Source: Pseudomonadota bacterium (GTDB lineage: Bacteria > Pseudomonadota > Gammaproteobacteria > Xanthomonadales > Xanthomonadaceae). From it: DNA of 47,850 nucleotides. This document shows, piece after piece, positions 16,231 through 27,420 of this stretch. Position numbers and translations under genes: made by a program. The DNA is taken from contig JAEZCF010000122.1 of NCBI GenBank assembly GCA_023430045.1, forward strand, positions 1 through 47,850, given 5' to 3'. Position 1 is the stretch's first letter. Every line of letters begins with the position of its first letter. Below the pieces are notes generated by a model. The model was not told the DNA's origin, searched no databases, and saw only the letters and a program-made list of their open reading frames with translations.

Positions 16231-16452
16231 TCAGTCGCGACGATCCAGGGCGGCGGCTTTGCCACCGGAGATCAGACACTTGGTGAACTCCAGACCGCAG
16301 GTGGTGATGCTGCCTCCGGTGGTCATGCAGGCCACGAACTGGAGACCACAGTCCGCCACTCCACGCTGTTCAGCAGGCTTGGCGTTGGCGGATGGAATGG
16401 CGAAGGCAAGAACCAGGGCAGCGGAAGCAACGACGGATTTCAGGTGATTCAT
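16231..16452 (-). CDS. Secreted twin-CX6C miniprotein (73 aa)
   Basis: Function unknown. Residues 1-24 are a clear signal peptide (hydrophobic 7-19, cleavage after SANA). The mature 49 residues contain two copies of the same unit: C35-GLQFVA-C42 followed by MTTGGS, and C52-GLEFTK-C59 followed by LISGGK. The spacing C-x6-C-x9-C-x6-C suggests a helical hairpin held by two disulfides formed in the periplasm, similar in layout (not demonstrably in origin) to CHCH proteins. GGAG precedes the ATG. It is alone between the permease and gcvP. Small size and pattern favour a real gene, supported by the good signal peptide and Shine-Dalgarno. Confidence 0.7.
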   Translation of the reverse strand: MNHLKSVVASAALVLAFAIPSANAKPAEQRGVADCGLQFVACMTTGGSITTCGLEFTKCLISGGKAAALDRRD

Positions 16453-16862
16453 GGTTGTTCTCCGATAGTCTGAAAACGCCTGCGCGGAATGCGAGGCGCT
16501 GCACGCGACCCCGTTCGCGTTCCGGGATCCCGTCCTGGCGGGCCAGTGCGAGGACGTGCAGCCATCCTGCGCAGCGGAGGCGCACATCGAGCACGCTGAA
16601 ACGCGACGCAGATCCCATGTAGACGTCTTTTTTGTCGCTTCGTGATGGGCCGCCCGGATGTGGCGGACGCTCAGTTGTTACTGAACGCGACCCGGCGCAG
16701 ATGCGATCTGCCAAGCCCGTCATAATGCGAATTCGCGTCGGATGACTGGCGTTTACGGCGATGCCAGATGCGACGGATATCGGTCGTGACGTGATGTCAG
16801 GCCGGTGGAAAACGAAACGGCCCGCATGCGCGGGCCGTCCGTGTCATCGATGAGGACGTGGT
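16453..16862. other. Intergenic region miniprotein to gcvP (410 bp)
   Basis: It holds the gcvP terminator (16806-16838) and presumably the promoter of the miniprotein gene on the minus strand. I see no coding region. A 10-bp palindrome GCGAATTCGC lies near 16729-16738, just after CATAAT, but without evidence that it is a site. Confidence 0.5.
16806..16838 (-). terminator. Rho-independent terminator of gcvP
   Basis: On the minus strand a 9-bp stem ACGGCCCGC / GCGGGCCGT with an ATGC-type tetraloop is followed by TTCGTTTTCC. It lies 24 nt past the gcvP stop. Confidence 0.85.
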
Positions 16863-19730
<2,868 letters not shown>

Positions 19731-19794
19731 GGCAGGGATCCGTCGGGAAAGGGGACGCACATGGGCCGGCCGCCAATCGGCAGCCTGCGGGCGC

Positions 19795-19965
19795 CCCTCT
19801 GTCCTTTTGCCTGAGAGTTTAAAAGCGCGCATCGGCGCGGCTTCGTGCCCCTTCGGCGCCGGATCGAACCGGTCTCTCCAGAGTTTTGATGCGGGTGGTA
19901 TCGGGCCTGAGCGATTACGGGCGTTGCGCCTTCGGCAGCGGTGTCCTGCTTCTCCCACCGTGTTG
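19795..19965 (-). promoter_or_regulatory. Tandem glycine riboswitch upstream of gcvP
   Basis: Two consecutive glycine aptamers are read on the minus strand. Aptamer 1 (about 19962-19890) contains GTGGGAGAAG, GCCGAAGG (19936-19929) and GCTCAGGC. Aptamer 2 (about 19885-19797) contains CTGGAGAGACC, GCCGAAGG (19857-19850), AAACTCTCAGGC and AAAAGGACAG. These are the conserved core strings of the class. The usual short linker joins them. About 65 nt separate aptamer 2 from the gcvP ATG; I see no terminator there, so control of translation initiation is more likely than attenuation. Confidence 0.95.
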
Positions 19966-19972
19966 CCCGCCG

Positions 19973-19978
19973 ATTATA
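19973..19978 (-). promoter_or_regulatory. gcvP promoter -10 element (TATAAT)
   Basis: A consensus TATAAT on the minus strand sits so that transcription would start at about 19966, immediately before aptamer 1 of the glycine riboswitch. No good -35 match was seen. Confidence 0.65.
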
Positions 19979-20116
19979 ACGGCTGGTCCCGGGTTCCGGG
20001 GCCAGCGCTGCGGCGACGGGCCTGAACAGGCGATGGACCACCATGCGCCGGTCATCCCGGGCGCATGGAATTGCCGACCGTGAAGGCCTATCATCGCCGG
20101 ACTCTCCTGTTCATCT

Positions 20117-20145
20117 GGCGCCCCGTGCTTTCGCGATGGGGCGCC
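20117..20145 (+). other. Leader hairpin upstream of the Bcr/CflA exporter
   Basis: GGCGCCCC and GGGGCGCC form an 8-bp GC-only stem around a 13-nt loop, 49 nt before the exporter ATG. No T run follows. It may shape the exporter 5' leader; nothing links it to a known riboswitch class. Confidence 0.35.
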
Positions 20146-20193
20146 TGCCCGGCGTGCGTCCATGCATGCCGGCCAGCCCGCCGGACCTCGCGC

Positions 20194-21411
20194 ATGACCG
20201 CCGCCTCACCCTCGACCCGCCGTCTCGCCCTGCTGCTCGCAGGCCTGGCGATGTTCGGGCCGTTTTCCATCGACACGATTTTCCCTGCGTTTCCGCAGCT
20301 GGCCGAGCGCCTGGCGGTGGACGAAGTCGCCGTGCAGCAGACGGTCAGCGTGTACCTGCTGTTCTACGGGCTGATGAGCCTGGCGCATGGACCGCTGTCC
20401 GATGCCTGGGGCCGCAAGCGGGTGATCCTGGGCGGGCTGGTGATCTTCGTTGGCGCATCGGTGGGCTGCGCGCTGTCCACGGACCTGCCGACGCTGTTGA
20501 TGTTCCGTGCGCTGCAGGGCCTGTCGGCCGGCGTGGGCATGATCGTCGGGCGCGCGGTGATCCGCGATCTTTACCACGGGCATGATGCGCAGCGGCTGAT
20601 GAGCCAGGTGTCGATGATCTTCGGCATCGCGCCGGCCATCGCGCCGATCATTGGCGGCTGGATTCTTCTCAGCGGAGCGGGCTGGCCATTGATCTTCTGG
20701 TTCCTGGTGGTGTTTTCGCTGTTGCTGCTGGTGGCCACCGCGCGTTTCCTGCCGGAAACGCATCCGGTCGAGGCACGTACCGCGCTGTCGCCGCGCGGAT
20801 TGGTGCGCGATTACCAGCGCATCGGCAGCAACCCGCGCTTCGTGCGTCTGGCGCTGGCCGGCAGCATCAACTTCGGCGGCATTTTCCTGTACATCGCCTC
20901 TGCGCCGGTATTCGTCATGCAGCACCTGGGGCTGGGCGAGGGCGGTTTCGCCTGGCTGTTCATTCCCACCATCGGGGGCATGACGGCCGGTTCGTTCCTG
21001 TCCGGGCGCATGGCCGGGCGTGCCACGCCGACCCGCCAGGTGTCGATCGGCTTCATCTGCTGCGCCATTTCAGCGCTGCTCAACATAGGTTACGTGGCGC
21101 TGGCGCCGCAGTTGGCGCTGCCGTGGGCGGTGCTGCCGATCTTCCTGGGGGGCCTGGGCATGGCGCTGATCTTCCCGATCCTGGCGCTGGCGGTGCTGGA
21201 CATGTACCCGCAGCAGCGCGGCCTGGCGTCGTCGCTGCAGGCCTTCCTGCAGCTGATGGCGAGCACGCTGGTGGCCGGGGTGGTGTCGCCGCTGCTCAGT
21301 GCCAGCCCGCTGCACCTGGCGCTGGGGCAGGCGGCCTTCTTCGCTGGTGGCTTCGTGTTCTGGTACTGGGAACACCGCCGCAGTGGCACGGCTGTGCACG
21401 CGACGGTCTGA
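20194..21411 (+). CDS. Bcr/CflA-family multidrug efflux MFS transporter (405 aa)
   Basis: Twelve-helix proton-driven exporter of the major facilitator superfamily, DHA1 Bcr/CflA branch (bicyclomycin, chloramphenicol, sulfonamide export in known members). Family marks are FGPFSIDTIFPAFP in helix 1, LSDAWGRKRVILGG (motif A, about residues 68-81), and GLSAGVGMIVGRAVIRDLY in helix 4 with the conserved RAVIRD. The start chosen removes an unlikely 43-residue extension and gives the usual length. The real substrate cannot be told from sequence. Confidence 0.88.
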   Translation: MTAASPSTRRLALLLAGLAMFGPFSIDTIFPAFPQLAERLAVDEVAVQQTVSVYLLFYGLMSLAHGPLSDAWGRKRVILGGLVIFVGASVGCALSTDLPTLLMFRALQGLSAGVGMIVGRAVIRDLYHGHDAQRLMSQVSMIFGIAPAIAPIIGGWILLSGAGWPLIFWFLVVFSLLLLVATARFLPETHPVEARTALSPRGLVRDYQRIGSNPRFVRLALAGSINFGGIFLYIASAPVFVMQHLGLGEGGFAWLFIPTIGGMTAGSFLSGRMAGRATPTRQVSIGFICCAISALLNIGYVALAPQLALPWAVLPIFLGGLGMALIFPILALAVLDMYPQQRGLASSLQAFLQLMASTLVAGVVSPLLSASPLHLALGQAAFFAGGFVFWYWEHRRSGTAVHATV

Positions 21412-21480
21412 GCGGCCGGTCGTCAGCAGGCGGTGCGGCCGGGTGGGTTATCCTTGCGCCCCCGATCCAGCAGTCTGCCG

Positions 21481-21873
21481 ATGTCGACTACCTCCAAGCT
21501 CCGCCGTGATCTCCGCCGGCGCCGTGAAACCCAGGCCGCCAACCGTGAGCAGGCCGCCTCCTCGCCGGTCGAGCCGCATGCCGAGCTGCGTGACCAGGCC
21601 CGGACGCTGCTGGCGGGCATCGTGCGCCGCGATGGCGAATGGGTATTGGGCATGGATGGGCGCATCGCCGGGCAGACCGAGAGTGCGGCACACGTGCTGG
21701 CGATGATCATGCAGGCCGGCGAGCTGCACGAGCGGCAGGGCACGCCGGTGCGCCTGGTCTATTCGGACGCGCTGCGTGACGCGGCACAGGCCGACGCGAA
21801 GGCGCAGGGCCAGACGTTCGACGAGTTCAAAGCCACACTGGCAGCCAAGATGGCAGCCGGCAAGGCCAACTGA
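21481..21873 (+). CDS. Conserved hypothetical cytoplasmic protein (130 aa)
   Basis: I do not recognise the family. Residues 5-30 are Arg-rich and probably disordered. The rest is predicted mainly helical and soluble, with GEWVLGMDGRIAGQTESAAHV in the middle and an Ala/Lys-rich helical end (AQGQTFDEFKATLAAKMAAG). No signal peptide or membrane segment. A possible -10 TTATCCT at about 21448-21454 would give a leader of about 20 nt. Codon use matches its neighbours. It stands alone between the exporter and a convergent hypothetical gene. Confidence 0.65.
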   Translation: MSTTSKLRRDLRRRRETQAANREQAASSPVEPHAELRDQARTLLAGIVRRDGEWVLGMDGRIAGQTESAAHVLAMIMQAGELHERQGTPVRLVYSDALRDAAQADAKAQGQTFDEFKATLAAKMAAGKAN

Positions 21874-21900
21874 TCAGGCACCAGTGCGCAGGGACGTCGA

Positions 21901-22356
21901 TCAGACATCCAGGAGCGTGATCGTACAGCTGCCCTGTCCGGTGCGATCCTCAACCGCAGGATCGAAGTCGATGATGATTTCGACATCGTAGTGCGTCGCG
22001 TGCCTTGTCTCCTCCAGCTGCAGTCCAAGACCGTGCCACGCATCATCCGAGCGCAGATAGTCGGAAGGGCGGCTGTTCCATAAGCCAAACGGCGTCACGG
22101 GTCGCGTGCTGAGCAGGAGGCTTGGCCTGCGTGAGCTGGTTGTTGCGTGGTCCTGCAGGCGATAGCGTTCGATTCGCACGAGAAAAGGCCTGTCCATTGA
22201 CGGCCTCGCCAGTGTCAGTTCAACTTCCGCATGGTGTGCGCCATCGGCACAGCGCTCGATGCGGCTGCTGTTGGGCACGGTCACCGCAGTCGGCGGAGGG
22301 GTACTGCTTGCCGCCAGTGCGAGCAGGCCGGACATCAGAATGGATGTTGGTTGCAC
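21901..22356 (-). CDS. Hypothetical exported protein (151 aa)
   Basis: Not recognised. The proposed start is GTG 22356, with AGGA 6 nt upstream; it gives a short N-terminal hydrophobic stretch (ILMSGLLALAASS) that could be a signal peptide. The rest is beta-rich with alternating hydrophobics (VELTLARPSMDRPFLVRIER, HYDVEIIIDFDPAVEDRTG), suggesting a small periplasmic or secreted beta domain. An in-frame ATG seven codons later is an alternative start. It lies downstream of the M2 peptidase gene on the same strand, with a 212-nt gap holding no recognised gene. Confidence 0.5.
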   Translation of the reverse strand: MQPTSILMSGLLALAASSTPPPTAVTVPNSSRIERCADGAHHAEVELTLARPSMDRPFLVRIERYRLQDHATTSSRRPSLLLSTRPVTPFGLWNSRPSDYLRSDDAWHGLGLQLEETRHATHYDVEIIIDFDPAVEDRTGQGSCTITLLDV

Positions 22357-22568
22357 GGCGCATCCTGTTCGAAAGGTGCTGCCAGTCTTGCGCAGGTACC
22401 GCGCGCCGGCGTGGCCGCGCGGCGAATCCGTGCTGAAGCCTGCAGGCGATGTCGCGGATAGGCTCGCCTGCTCCAGATAAGACCGGCTGCCGGGCATCAC
22501 CAGGCGGCCGGGAGCGTCGCCGGAGACGCCGAGCATGGCGCGGCGCTCCGGGATTACGGGTGCGTCGC

Positions 22569-24545
22569 TCAGCGCTGTGCAGGTGCCGCCGCCGCTGCTG
22601 CGCTGGCCTGCCAGCCACATACCTGGCCCTGGTTCCGTTCCTTCAGCCAGTCGTTGACCGGCGTGAAGTATTCGATCATCGGGCCGGCATCGAGCCTGTC
22701 CGAACCGGTCAGTTCCTTCAGCGTGGCCTGCCAGGGCTGGCTGGCGCCCTTGCCCAGCATCGCCCAGAACTTCTGCCCCGCTTCCTTGTTGCCGTAGAAG
22801 CTGCACTCATGCAGCGGCCCCTTGTAGCCGGAGGCATCGCACAGGCCCTTGTAGAACTGGAACTGCAGGATGCGCGCCAGGAAATAGCGCGTGTACGGCG
22901 TGTTGCCCGGCACGTGATACTTGGCGCCCGGATCGAAGAACTCCTCGCCGCGCGCGCTGGCCGGTGCCACGCCCTGGTAACGGGCCTTCAGGTCCCACCA
23001 CGCCTTGTTGTAGTTGTCCGGGGTGATCGACCCATCGAACACGCCCCAGCGCCAGCGGTCGATCATCAACCCGAACGGCAGGAACGCGACGCCGGACAGC
23101 GCCATGCGCATCTGGTTGTTGATGATGGCTTCGCGGCTTTCTTCCGGCGTGTCCACCAGGCCGATGGAGCTGAGGTACTTCGGCGTCATCGCCAGCACGA
23201 TGGTGTCGCCGATCGCTTCGTGGAAGCCATCGTTGGCACCGCCCTGGAACAGCGGTGGCAGCGGGTTGTAGGCCAGGTCGTAATAGAGGTGGCCCAGCTC
23301 GTGATAGATGGTGGTGAAGTTCTCTTCGTTCGGCTTGATGCACATCTTGGTGCGCACATCGCCGTTCATGTCCATGTCCCAGGCGCTGGCGTGGCAGACC
23401 ACATCGCGGTCCAGCGGCTTGATGAACTGGGTTTTCTCCCAGTACGACTTCGGCAGCTCCGGCATGCCCAGCGACACATAGAAATCCTGCGCGCGCTCGG
23501 TCATCTGCCTGGCGGTGCGCAGTTCGGCCTCACGCTGTGCCTTGTACAGGCCTTCCACGTTGGCATTGGCACCGGCCTTGGCAAGCGCGCTGCTGAGGTT
23601 GCCCTGGTACTGCTTTTCCAGCGCTGCGGTGATGTCCAGGCTGCCGGCACCGGGGTAGGGCTGCAGCTGGTCCCACAGGTTGGACCAGTCCTGCTGCCAC
23701 ATGTTGCCCAGCAGGTGCGCGGCGATCAGGCCGTTGCCCGCCTCGGCCTTGTCCTTGCCATAGGTGGTGTCCAGCTTGCCACGCGCGTAGCAGTGCAGCT
23801 GCTCGTACATCGGCTTGACCTGCTCCCACAGGCGGTCGGTTTCGGGACCGACCTGCTCCGGCGGCATGTCGTAGCCGCTGCGCCACATCTGCCCGGCATC
23901 GGCAAAGCCCAGACCCTTGGCGCCTTCATTTACCAGGCTGACGAACTGCTGGTAATCGCCGCGCATGCCCTTGGTGGTGCCGTGCCAGCCCTGCCACGCG
24001 TCCAGCTGTGCATCGTAATCGCGGCTGCGTGCCAGCACCTGTTCCAGGTCGCCCAGCTGGCGGCAGGAATTCGGATCGTTGACATCGGTGCAGTATTTTC
24101 CGGCGCCGTAGCTGCCTTCCATGCGGGTGGCGATCTGGGTGAGCTGGGCCAGCCTGGCCGGATCACGCGGGGCCGGCATGGAGGACATCAGCTTGAGCAG
24201 CTGCAGCGCCCGCCTGCTGTCTTCGGACATCGGCTGGCCGTCGAACTTCGCGGCCTGCTCGATCCAGCTGTTGAGCTGGGTGAGCGAGCGTTCGTTCGCC
24301 TTGGCCGCCACGCGTTCGGAATCACCATTGATATAGGTCGAGGACAACCACTGCGCCGAGGTCATCTCCGGGTAGGCGGCCTTGTACTCGGCATTGACGC
24401 GCGCCACGAACTGGTCAGCGGTTTCGCCGGCCGGCGCGGGGGGCGCCGCTGGTTCGCTGCCCGGCGACGGCTCTTTCTGGCAGGCAGCCAGCGACAGAGT
24501 GGCCACGGCGATCGCCGAAACCAGCAGGAGATGACGATGTTTCAC
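22569..24545 (-). CDS. M2-family peptidyl-dipeptidase lipoprotein, ACE homologue (658 aa)
   Basis: Zinc dipeptidyl carboxypeptidase homologous to animal angiotensin-converting enzyme; bacterial members (Xanthomonas ACE) remove C-terminal dipeptides. A GTG start (Shine-Dalgarno AAGGA) opens a lipoprotein signal with lipobox LAAC at about residue 22. A Pro/Ala linker follows, then the all-helical M2 domain. Zinc and catalytic residues are H415-E-L-G-H419 and third ligand E443 (GFHEAIGD). Length equals single-domain ACE. It is probably anchored to the outer membrane facing the periplasm and involved in peptide scavenging. It is divergent from a DUF819 gene. Confidence 0.92.
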   Translation of the reverse strand: MKHRHLLLVSAIAVATLSLAACQKEPSPGSEPAAPPAPAGETADQFVARVNAEYKAAYPEMTSAQWLSSTYINGDSERVAAKANERSLTQLNSWIEQAAKFDGQPMSEDSRRALQLLKLMSSMPAPRDPARLAQLTQIATRMEGSYGAGKYCTDVNDPNSCRQLGDLEQVLARSRDYDAQLDAWQGWHGTTKGMRGDYQQFVSLVNEGAKGLGFADAGQMWRSGYDMPPEQVGPETDRLWEQVKPMYEQLHCYARGKLDTTYGKDKAEAGNGLIAAHLLGNMWQQDWSNLWDQLQPYPGAGSLDITAALEKQYQGNLSSALAKAGANANVEGLYKAQREAELRTARQMTERAQDFYVSLGMPELPKSYWEKTQFIKPLDRDVVCHASAWDMDMNGDVRTKMCIKPNEENFTTIYHELGHLYYDLAYNPLPPLFQGGANDGFHEAIGDTIVLAMTPKYLSSIGLVDTPEESREAIINNQMRMALSGVAFLPFGLMIDRWRWGVFDGSITPDNYNKAWWDLKARYQGVAPASARGEEFFDPGAKYHVPGNTPYTRYFLARILQFQFYKGLCDASGYKGPLHECSFYGNKEAGQKFWAMLGKGASQPWQATLKELTGSDRLDAGPMIEYFTPVNDWLKERNQGQVCGWQASAAAAAAPAQR

Positions 24546-24650
24546 GGGGCGGTCCTTGGTGGATGAACGACCGCCGAAGGCTAGAGCGCGCTGCTCGCCA
24601 CTGCAAGGGGCAGAAGGCCCCGGTACGGTATCGCCCGATGGCCGGAGGTC

Positions 24651-24740
24651 CTGTGAAGCGTGCGTGCCGGGCTGGTCGACCAGAATCACGTTGCCATCCG
24701 GGTCGCTGGGCATCAGGTACGCCGGCCAGGTGGGGCAAGC
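24651..24740 (-). pseudogene. Possible remnant of a VOC-family (glyoxalase-like) C-terminus
   Basis: Read on the minus strand this gives PTWPAYLMPSDPDGNVILVD, which looks like the last strand pair of VOC proteins (DPDGNxI motif). No matching N-terminal part is visible: upstream sequence on that strand is noncoding leader and then antisense to DUF819. It could be a decayed gene end, or chance in a GC-rich leader. Low confidence. Confidence 0.25.
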
Positions 24741-24787
24741 GGCGCTGCGGCATGCGGTGGCCCGATGGCGATGATAAGCTCGAAGTT

Positions 24788-24810
24788 CGCCGCAGCCTGC
24801 GGCGTTTTTT
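24788..24810 (+). terminator. Terminator-like hairpin just upstream of the DUF819 gene
   Basis: CGCCGCA-GCC-TGCGGCG followed by six T, a textbook intrinsic terminator on the plus strand. It ends only 33 nt before the DUF819 ATG, and no convincing plus-strand gene lies upstream. GATAAG at 24773-24778 could be a -10. The element may end a short leader or antisense transcript. Confidence 0.65.
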
Positions 24811-24843
24811 CTGCCCACACTCTTTCGATCGACAGAGGATCGC

Positions 24844-26094
24844 ATGCCGACCGAACCCGCTACCGCCCTCATTTCCAGCGACATCGTCGGGCTCGGCCTG
24901 ATCGCCGCGACTCTTGCTGCCATTTTCTGGGCCGCCAGCGGCCCCACGCCGTGGCTGAAGAAAGTGTTCGCCTGGGTGCCGGCGCTGCTGCTCTGTTATT
25001 TCATCCCGGCCATCTACAACACGGCGGGCATCATCGATGGCCAGAACACGTCGCTGTACAACCCGGTCGCGCGCGATGTGCTGCTGCCGGCGGCGCTGGT
25101 GCTGCTGACGCTGTCGATCGATCTGAAGGGCGTGCTCAAGCTGGGCCCCAAGCTGCTGATCCTGTTCTGCGCCGGCACCTTCGGCGTGATGCTCGGCGCG
25201 ATCGTGTCCTTCCAGGCGATGAAGCTGATCCATCCGGCGACTGTTGCCGGCGATACCTGGGCCGGCATGGCCGCACTGGCCGGCAGCTGGATCGGCGGCG
25301 GCGCCAACATGGTGGCCATGCGCGAAGTATTCGGCACCGATGCCACCACCTTCGGCCAGTTCGCCGTGGTGGACGTGGCGTGCGCCAGCCTGTGGATGGC
25401 GATCCTGCTGTTCTTGGCCAACCGTGCGCAGCAGATCGATACGCGCAATGGCGCCGATACCCGCGCCATCGACGACATGAAGGCACGCATCAGTGCCTAC
25501 GATGCACAGAATGCACGCATTCCGAGCCTGACCGACCTGATGGTGATCGTCGGCGTGGCGCTCGGCGGCGTCGGCCTGGCGCATGCCATCGCCGCGCCGC
25601 TGGCCGGCTGGTTCAAGGCCAACGTCGGCTGGTCGAGCCAGTTCAGCCTGGACAGCCAGTTCGTCTGGGTGGTGCTGTTGTCCACGGCACTTGGCCTGGG
25701 CCTGAGCTTCACCCGCGTACGCAGGCTGGAATCGGCCGGCGCATCTCGGTTGGGGACGGTGTTCCTGTACTTCCTGATCGCCTGCATCGGCATGCAGATG
25801 GACCTGCTTTCACTGCTGGACCGTCCCTGGTTGTTCCTGCTCGGCGTCATCTGGATGGCGACCCATGTGCTGGTCCTGTGGATCGTCGGCAAGCTGCTGC
25901 GCGCGCCGCTGTTCTTCTTCGCCATCGGCTCGCAGGGCAACATCGGCGCGGCGGCATCGGCGCCGGTGGTGGCGGCCGCGTTCCATCCATCGCTGGCGCC
26001 GGTGGGCGTACTGCTGGGCACCGTTGGCTATGCCACCGGCACCGGTCTGGCATATGTCACCGGGTTGATCCTGAGGTGGATGGCGGGCGGCTGA
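24844..26094 (+). CDS. DUF819-family integral membrane protein (416 aa)
   Basis: Multi-spanning inner-membrane protein (about 10-12 hydrophobic segments) of the DUF819/YjcL family, distantly related to the anion and Na+/symporter folds; no member has a firmly known substrate. Family marks are IDLKGVLKLGPKLL, AGMAALAGSWIGGGANMVA (a Gly-rich re-entrant type loop), the mirrored SQGNIGAAASAPVVAAAFHP in the second half, and GVLLGTVGYATGTGLAY at the end. The two similar Gly-rich loops suggest inverted repeats. The ATG is preceded by AGAGGA. A terminator-like hairpin lies in its leader. Confidence 0.85.
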   Translation: MPTEPATALISSDIVGLGLIAATLAAIFWAASGPTPWLKKVFAWVPALLLCYFIPAIYNTAGIIDGQNTSLYNPVARDVLLPAALVLLTLSIDLKGVLKLGPKLLILFCAGTFGVMLGAIVSFQAMKLIHPATVAGDTWAGMAALAGSWIGGGANMVAMREVFGTDATTFGQFAVVDVACASLWMAILLFLANRAQQIDTRNGADTRAIDDMKARISAYDAQNARIPSLTDLMVIVGVALGGVGLAHAIAAPLAGWFKANVGWSSQFSLDSQFVWVVLLSTALGLGLSFTRVRRLESAGASRLGTVFLYFLIACIGMQMDLLSLLDRPWLFLLGVIWMATHVLVLWIVGKLLRAPLFFFAIGSQGNIGAAASAPVVAAAFHPSLAPVGVLLGTVGYATGTGLAYVTGLILRWMAGG

Positions 26095-26148
26095 CAGCGC
26101 GGAGTGCGTTGGTCCGGCTGGTCGTGCCGGGACGCGTCCGCGCAACCA

Positions 26149-27420
26149 CTATCGCCCGGATGCGCCTACCGAGATGCGCGAGACACGGCCATCCAGTGGC
26201 CCCGGCGTGACGTGCCGGACACGCAGGAAGGGCGTGTCCAGATCCTCCTGCAGACTACGTACCGGTTGCGGTGCGTCCCACGCGATATCCTGCAGCACGT
26301 CGATGACGGTGTAGGGACGCTGGTCGCCACCGTTGGCGGCATCGTGGAAGGTGACGCGCTGGCCCGCGTGCGCCCCGCGGAAGACCACCGAGCTTATCGC
26401 ATTGTCCTCACAGCCCATGCGAGGCGCGCTTTCCAGCGACCAGCTGCGCTCGAACGCCGTGCTGAACGAACACATCGGCTTGCCACTGGCATCATTGCCG
26501 GTAAACGCGATCAGGCCACCGTTGTTGTAGGTTTCGGCGAACTCGAGGACGTCGCCCCATTCAATGAAATCGATTGCCAGGTAGTTGGGCATGCGTCCAG
26601 CAGCAGGCAGGCATTCCGCATCGAGCCGCTGCAGGATCGTGTCGAGCCGGTTGTCGATTCCGCTGTGGGGTGCGAAGGGAACGCCATGGAAGTGATTCAT
26701 CACGAACAACCGGGGCAGTCCCAGCGGCTGATCGGCGGCATCCAGTGGAACATCCTTCCAGCGGGGCCTGCAGCGGTGGTCATGGGTCGCGATGGTGGTG
26801 CCAAGGCTCCAGTAGTTTTCGGCTGTTGCCTGCTGGTCGTGCATGAAGTACGCAAGGCCACCGGCATAGGAGCCTGACAGATCCGCACGCTGGCTCATGA
26901 TCAGCAGGCGCTGGTCTGCGGCGATCAGCGCGCGCAGGGTGGGCCAGCCCTGTGCGGATGTCTTCCAGCGAGGATCCCCCGGATTGAAGCTGCGTCGGAA
27001 CAGCGCCGGGTGGGCCTGCACGAAAGCCTCCATTGCGGGACGCGTGTTGTAGTCTTCCAGATGCAGGGCGATCACCGCTTCAGGGTGCAGATCCAGGAAA
27101 CGGCTGACCGCACGCAGATCATTCTCCAGGGGCGCTTTCCGTCCATGGATGGCGCAATCGGCGTGACAGGTAAACAGTTGTCCATCGCGTTCGTAGATGT
27201 CCAGCATCAGGCCGCGGACGCCGCGTTGAAGCTGTTCTGTTACGTCAAAAGACTGGTTGGGAAGCAGGCTGCCGTAGTTGGCGGCGTTGTGGGCAGTGAT
27301 CCACAGGTATTTGTCGAACGGCCGATCAGGATCGATCAGGTCGGCGGGTCGTGGAACCTGGGACTGCGCCGCAATGGCGGGAAACAAGGCGATAGCCAGC
27401 CATCGCGCGGACCTTTTCAT
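26149..27420 (-). CDS. Secreted PI-PLC-domain phosphodiesterase (423 aa)
   Basis: Phosphatidylinositol-specific phospholipase C X-domain-like protein with a TIM-barrel fold. The signal peptide is residues 1-22 (ALFPAIAAQS). The first catalytic His is in WITAHNAANYG (about residue 47). Then come RGLMLDIYERDGQLFTCHAD with the second active-site His, and VIALHLEDYN. After about residue 335 a small beta domain follows (CEDNAISSVVFRGAHAGQRV), of a type found after such barrels. The ATG at 27420 has GGAG 9 nt upstream. Export is likely. Actual lipid specificity is unknown. Divergent from the DUF3103-like gene. Confidence 0.8.
   Translation of the reverse strand: MKRSARWLAIALFPAIAAQSQVPRPADLIDPDRPFDKYLWITAHNAANYGSLLPNQSFDVTEQLQRGVRGLMLDIYERDGQLFTCHADCAIHGRKAPLENDLRAVSRFLDLHPEAVIALHLEDYNTRPAMEAFVQAHPALFRRSFNPGDPRWKTSAQGWPTLRALIAADQRLLIMSQRADLSGSYAGGLAYFMHDQQATAENYWSLGTTIATHDHRCRPRWKDVPLDAADQPLGLPRLFVMNHFHGVPFAPHSGIDNRLDTILQRLDAECLPAAGRMPNYLAIDFIEWGDVLEFAETYNNGGLIAFTGNDASGKPMCSFSTAFERSWSLESAPRMGCEDNAISSVVFRGAHAGQRVTFHDAANGGDQRPYTVIDVLQDIAWDAPQPVRSLQEDLDTPFLRVRHVTPGPLDGRVSRISVGASGR

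Noticed and set aside
20065..20193. 43-residue N-terminal extension of the Bcr/CflA exporter
   Set aside because: It lacks family similarity, contains the GC hairpin, and family length fits the ATG at 20194.
21901..22806. Longer 301-residue form of the hypothetical exported protein
   Set aside because: It would overlap the end of the M2 peptidase gene and hide the hydrophobic N-terminus; GTG 22356 with AGGA is better.
24556..24774. 72-residue plus-strand open frame ending 14 nt before the orphan terminator
   Set aside because: Tempting because of the terminator, but it needs a TTG or GTG start without a clear ribosome-binding site, and its composition looks like the complement of the minus-strand leader. 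Kept only as part of the terminator finding.
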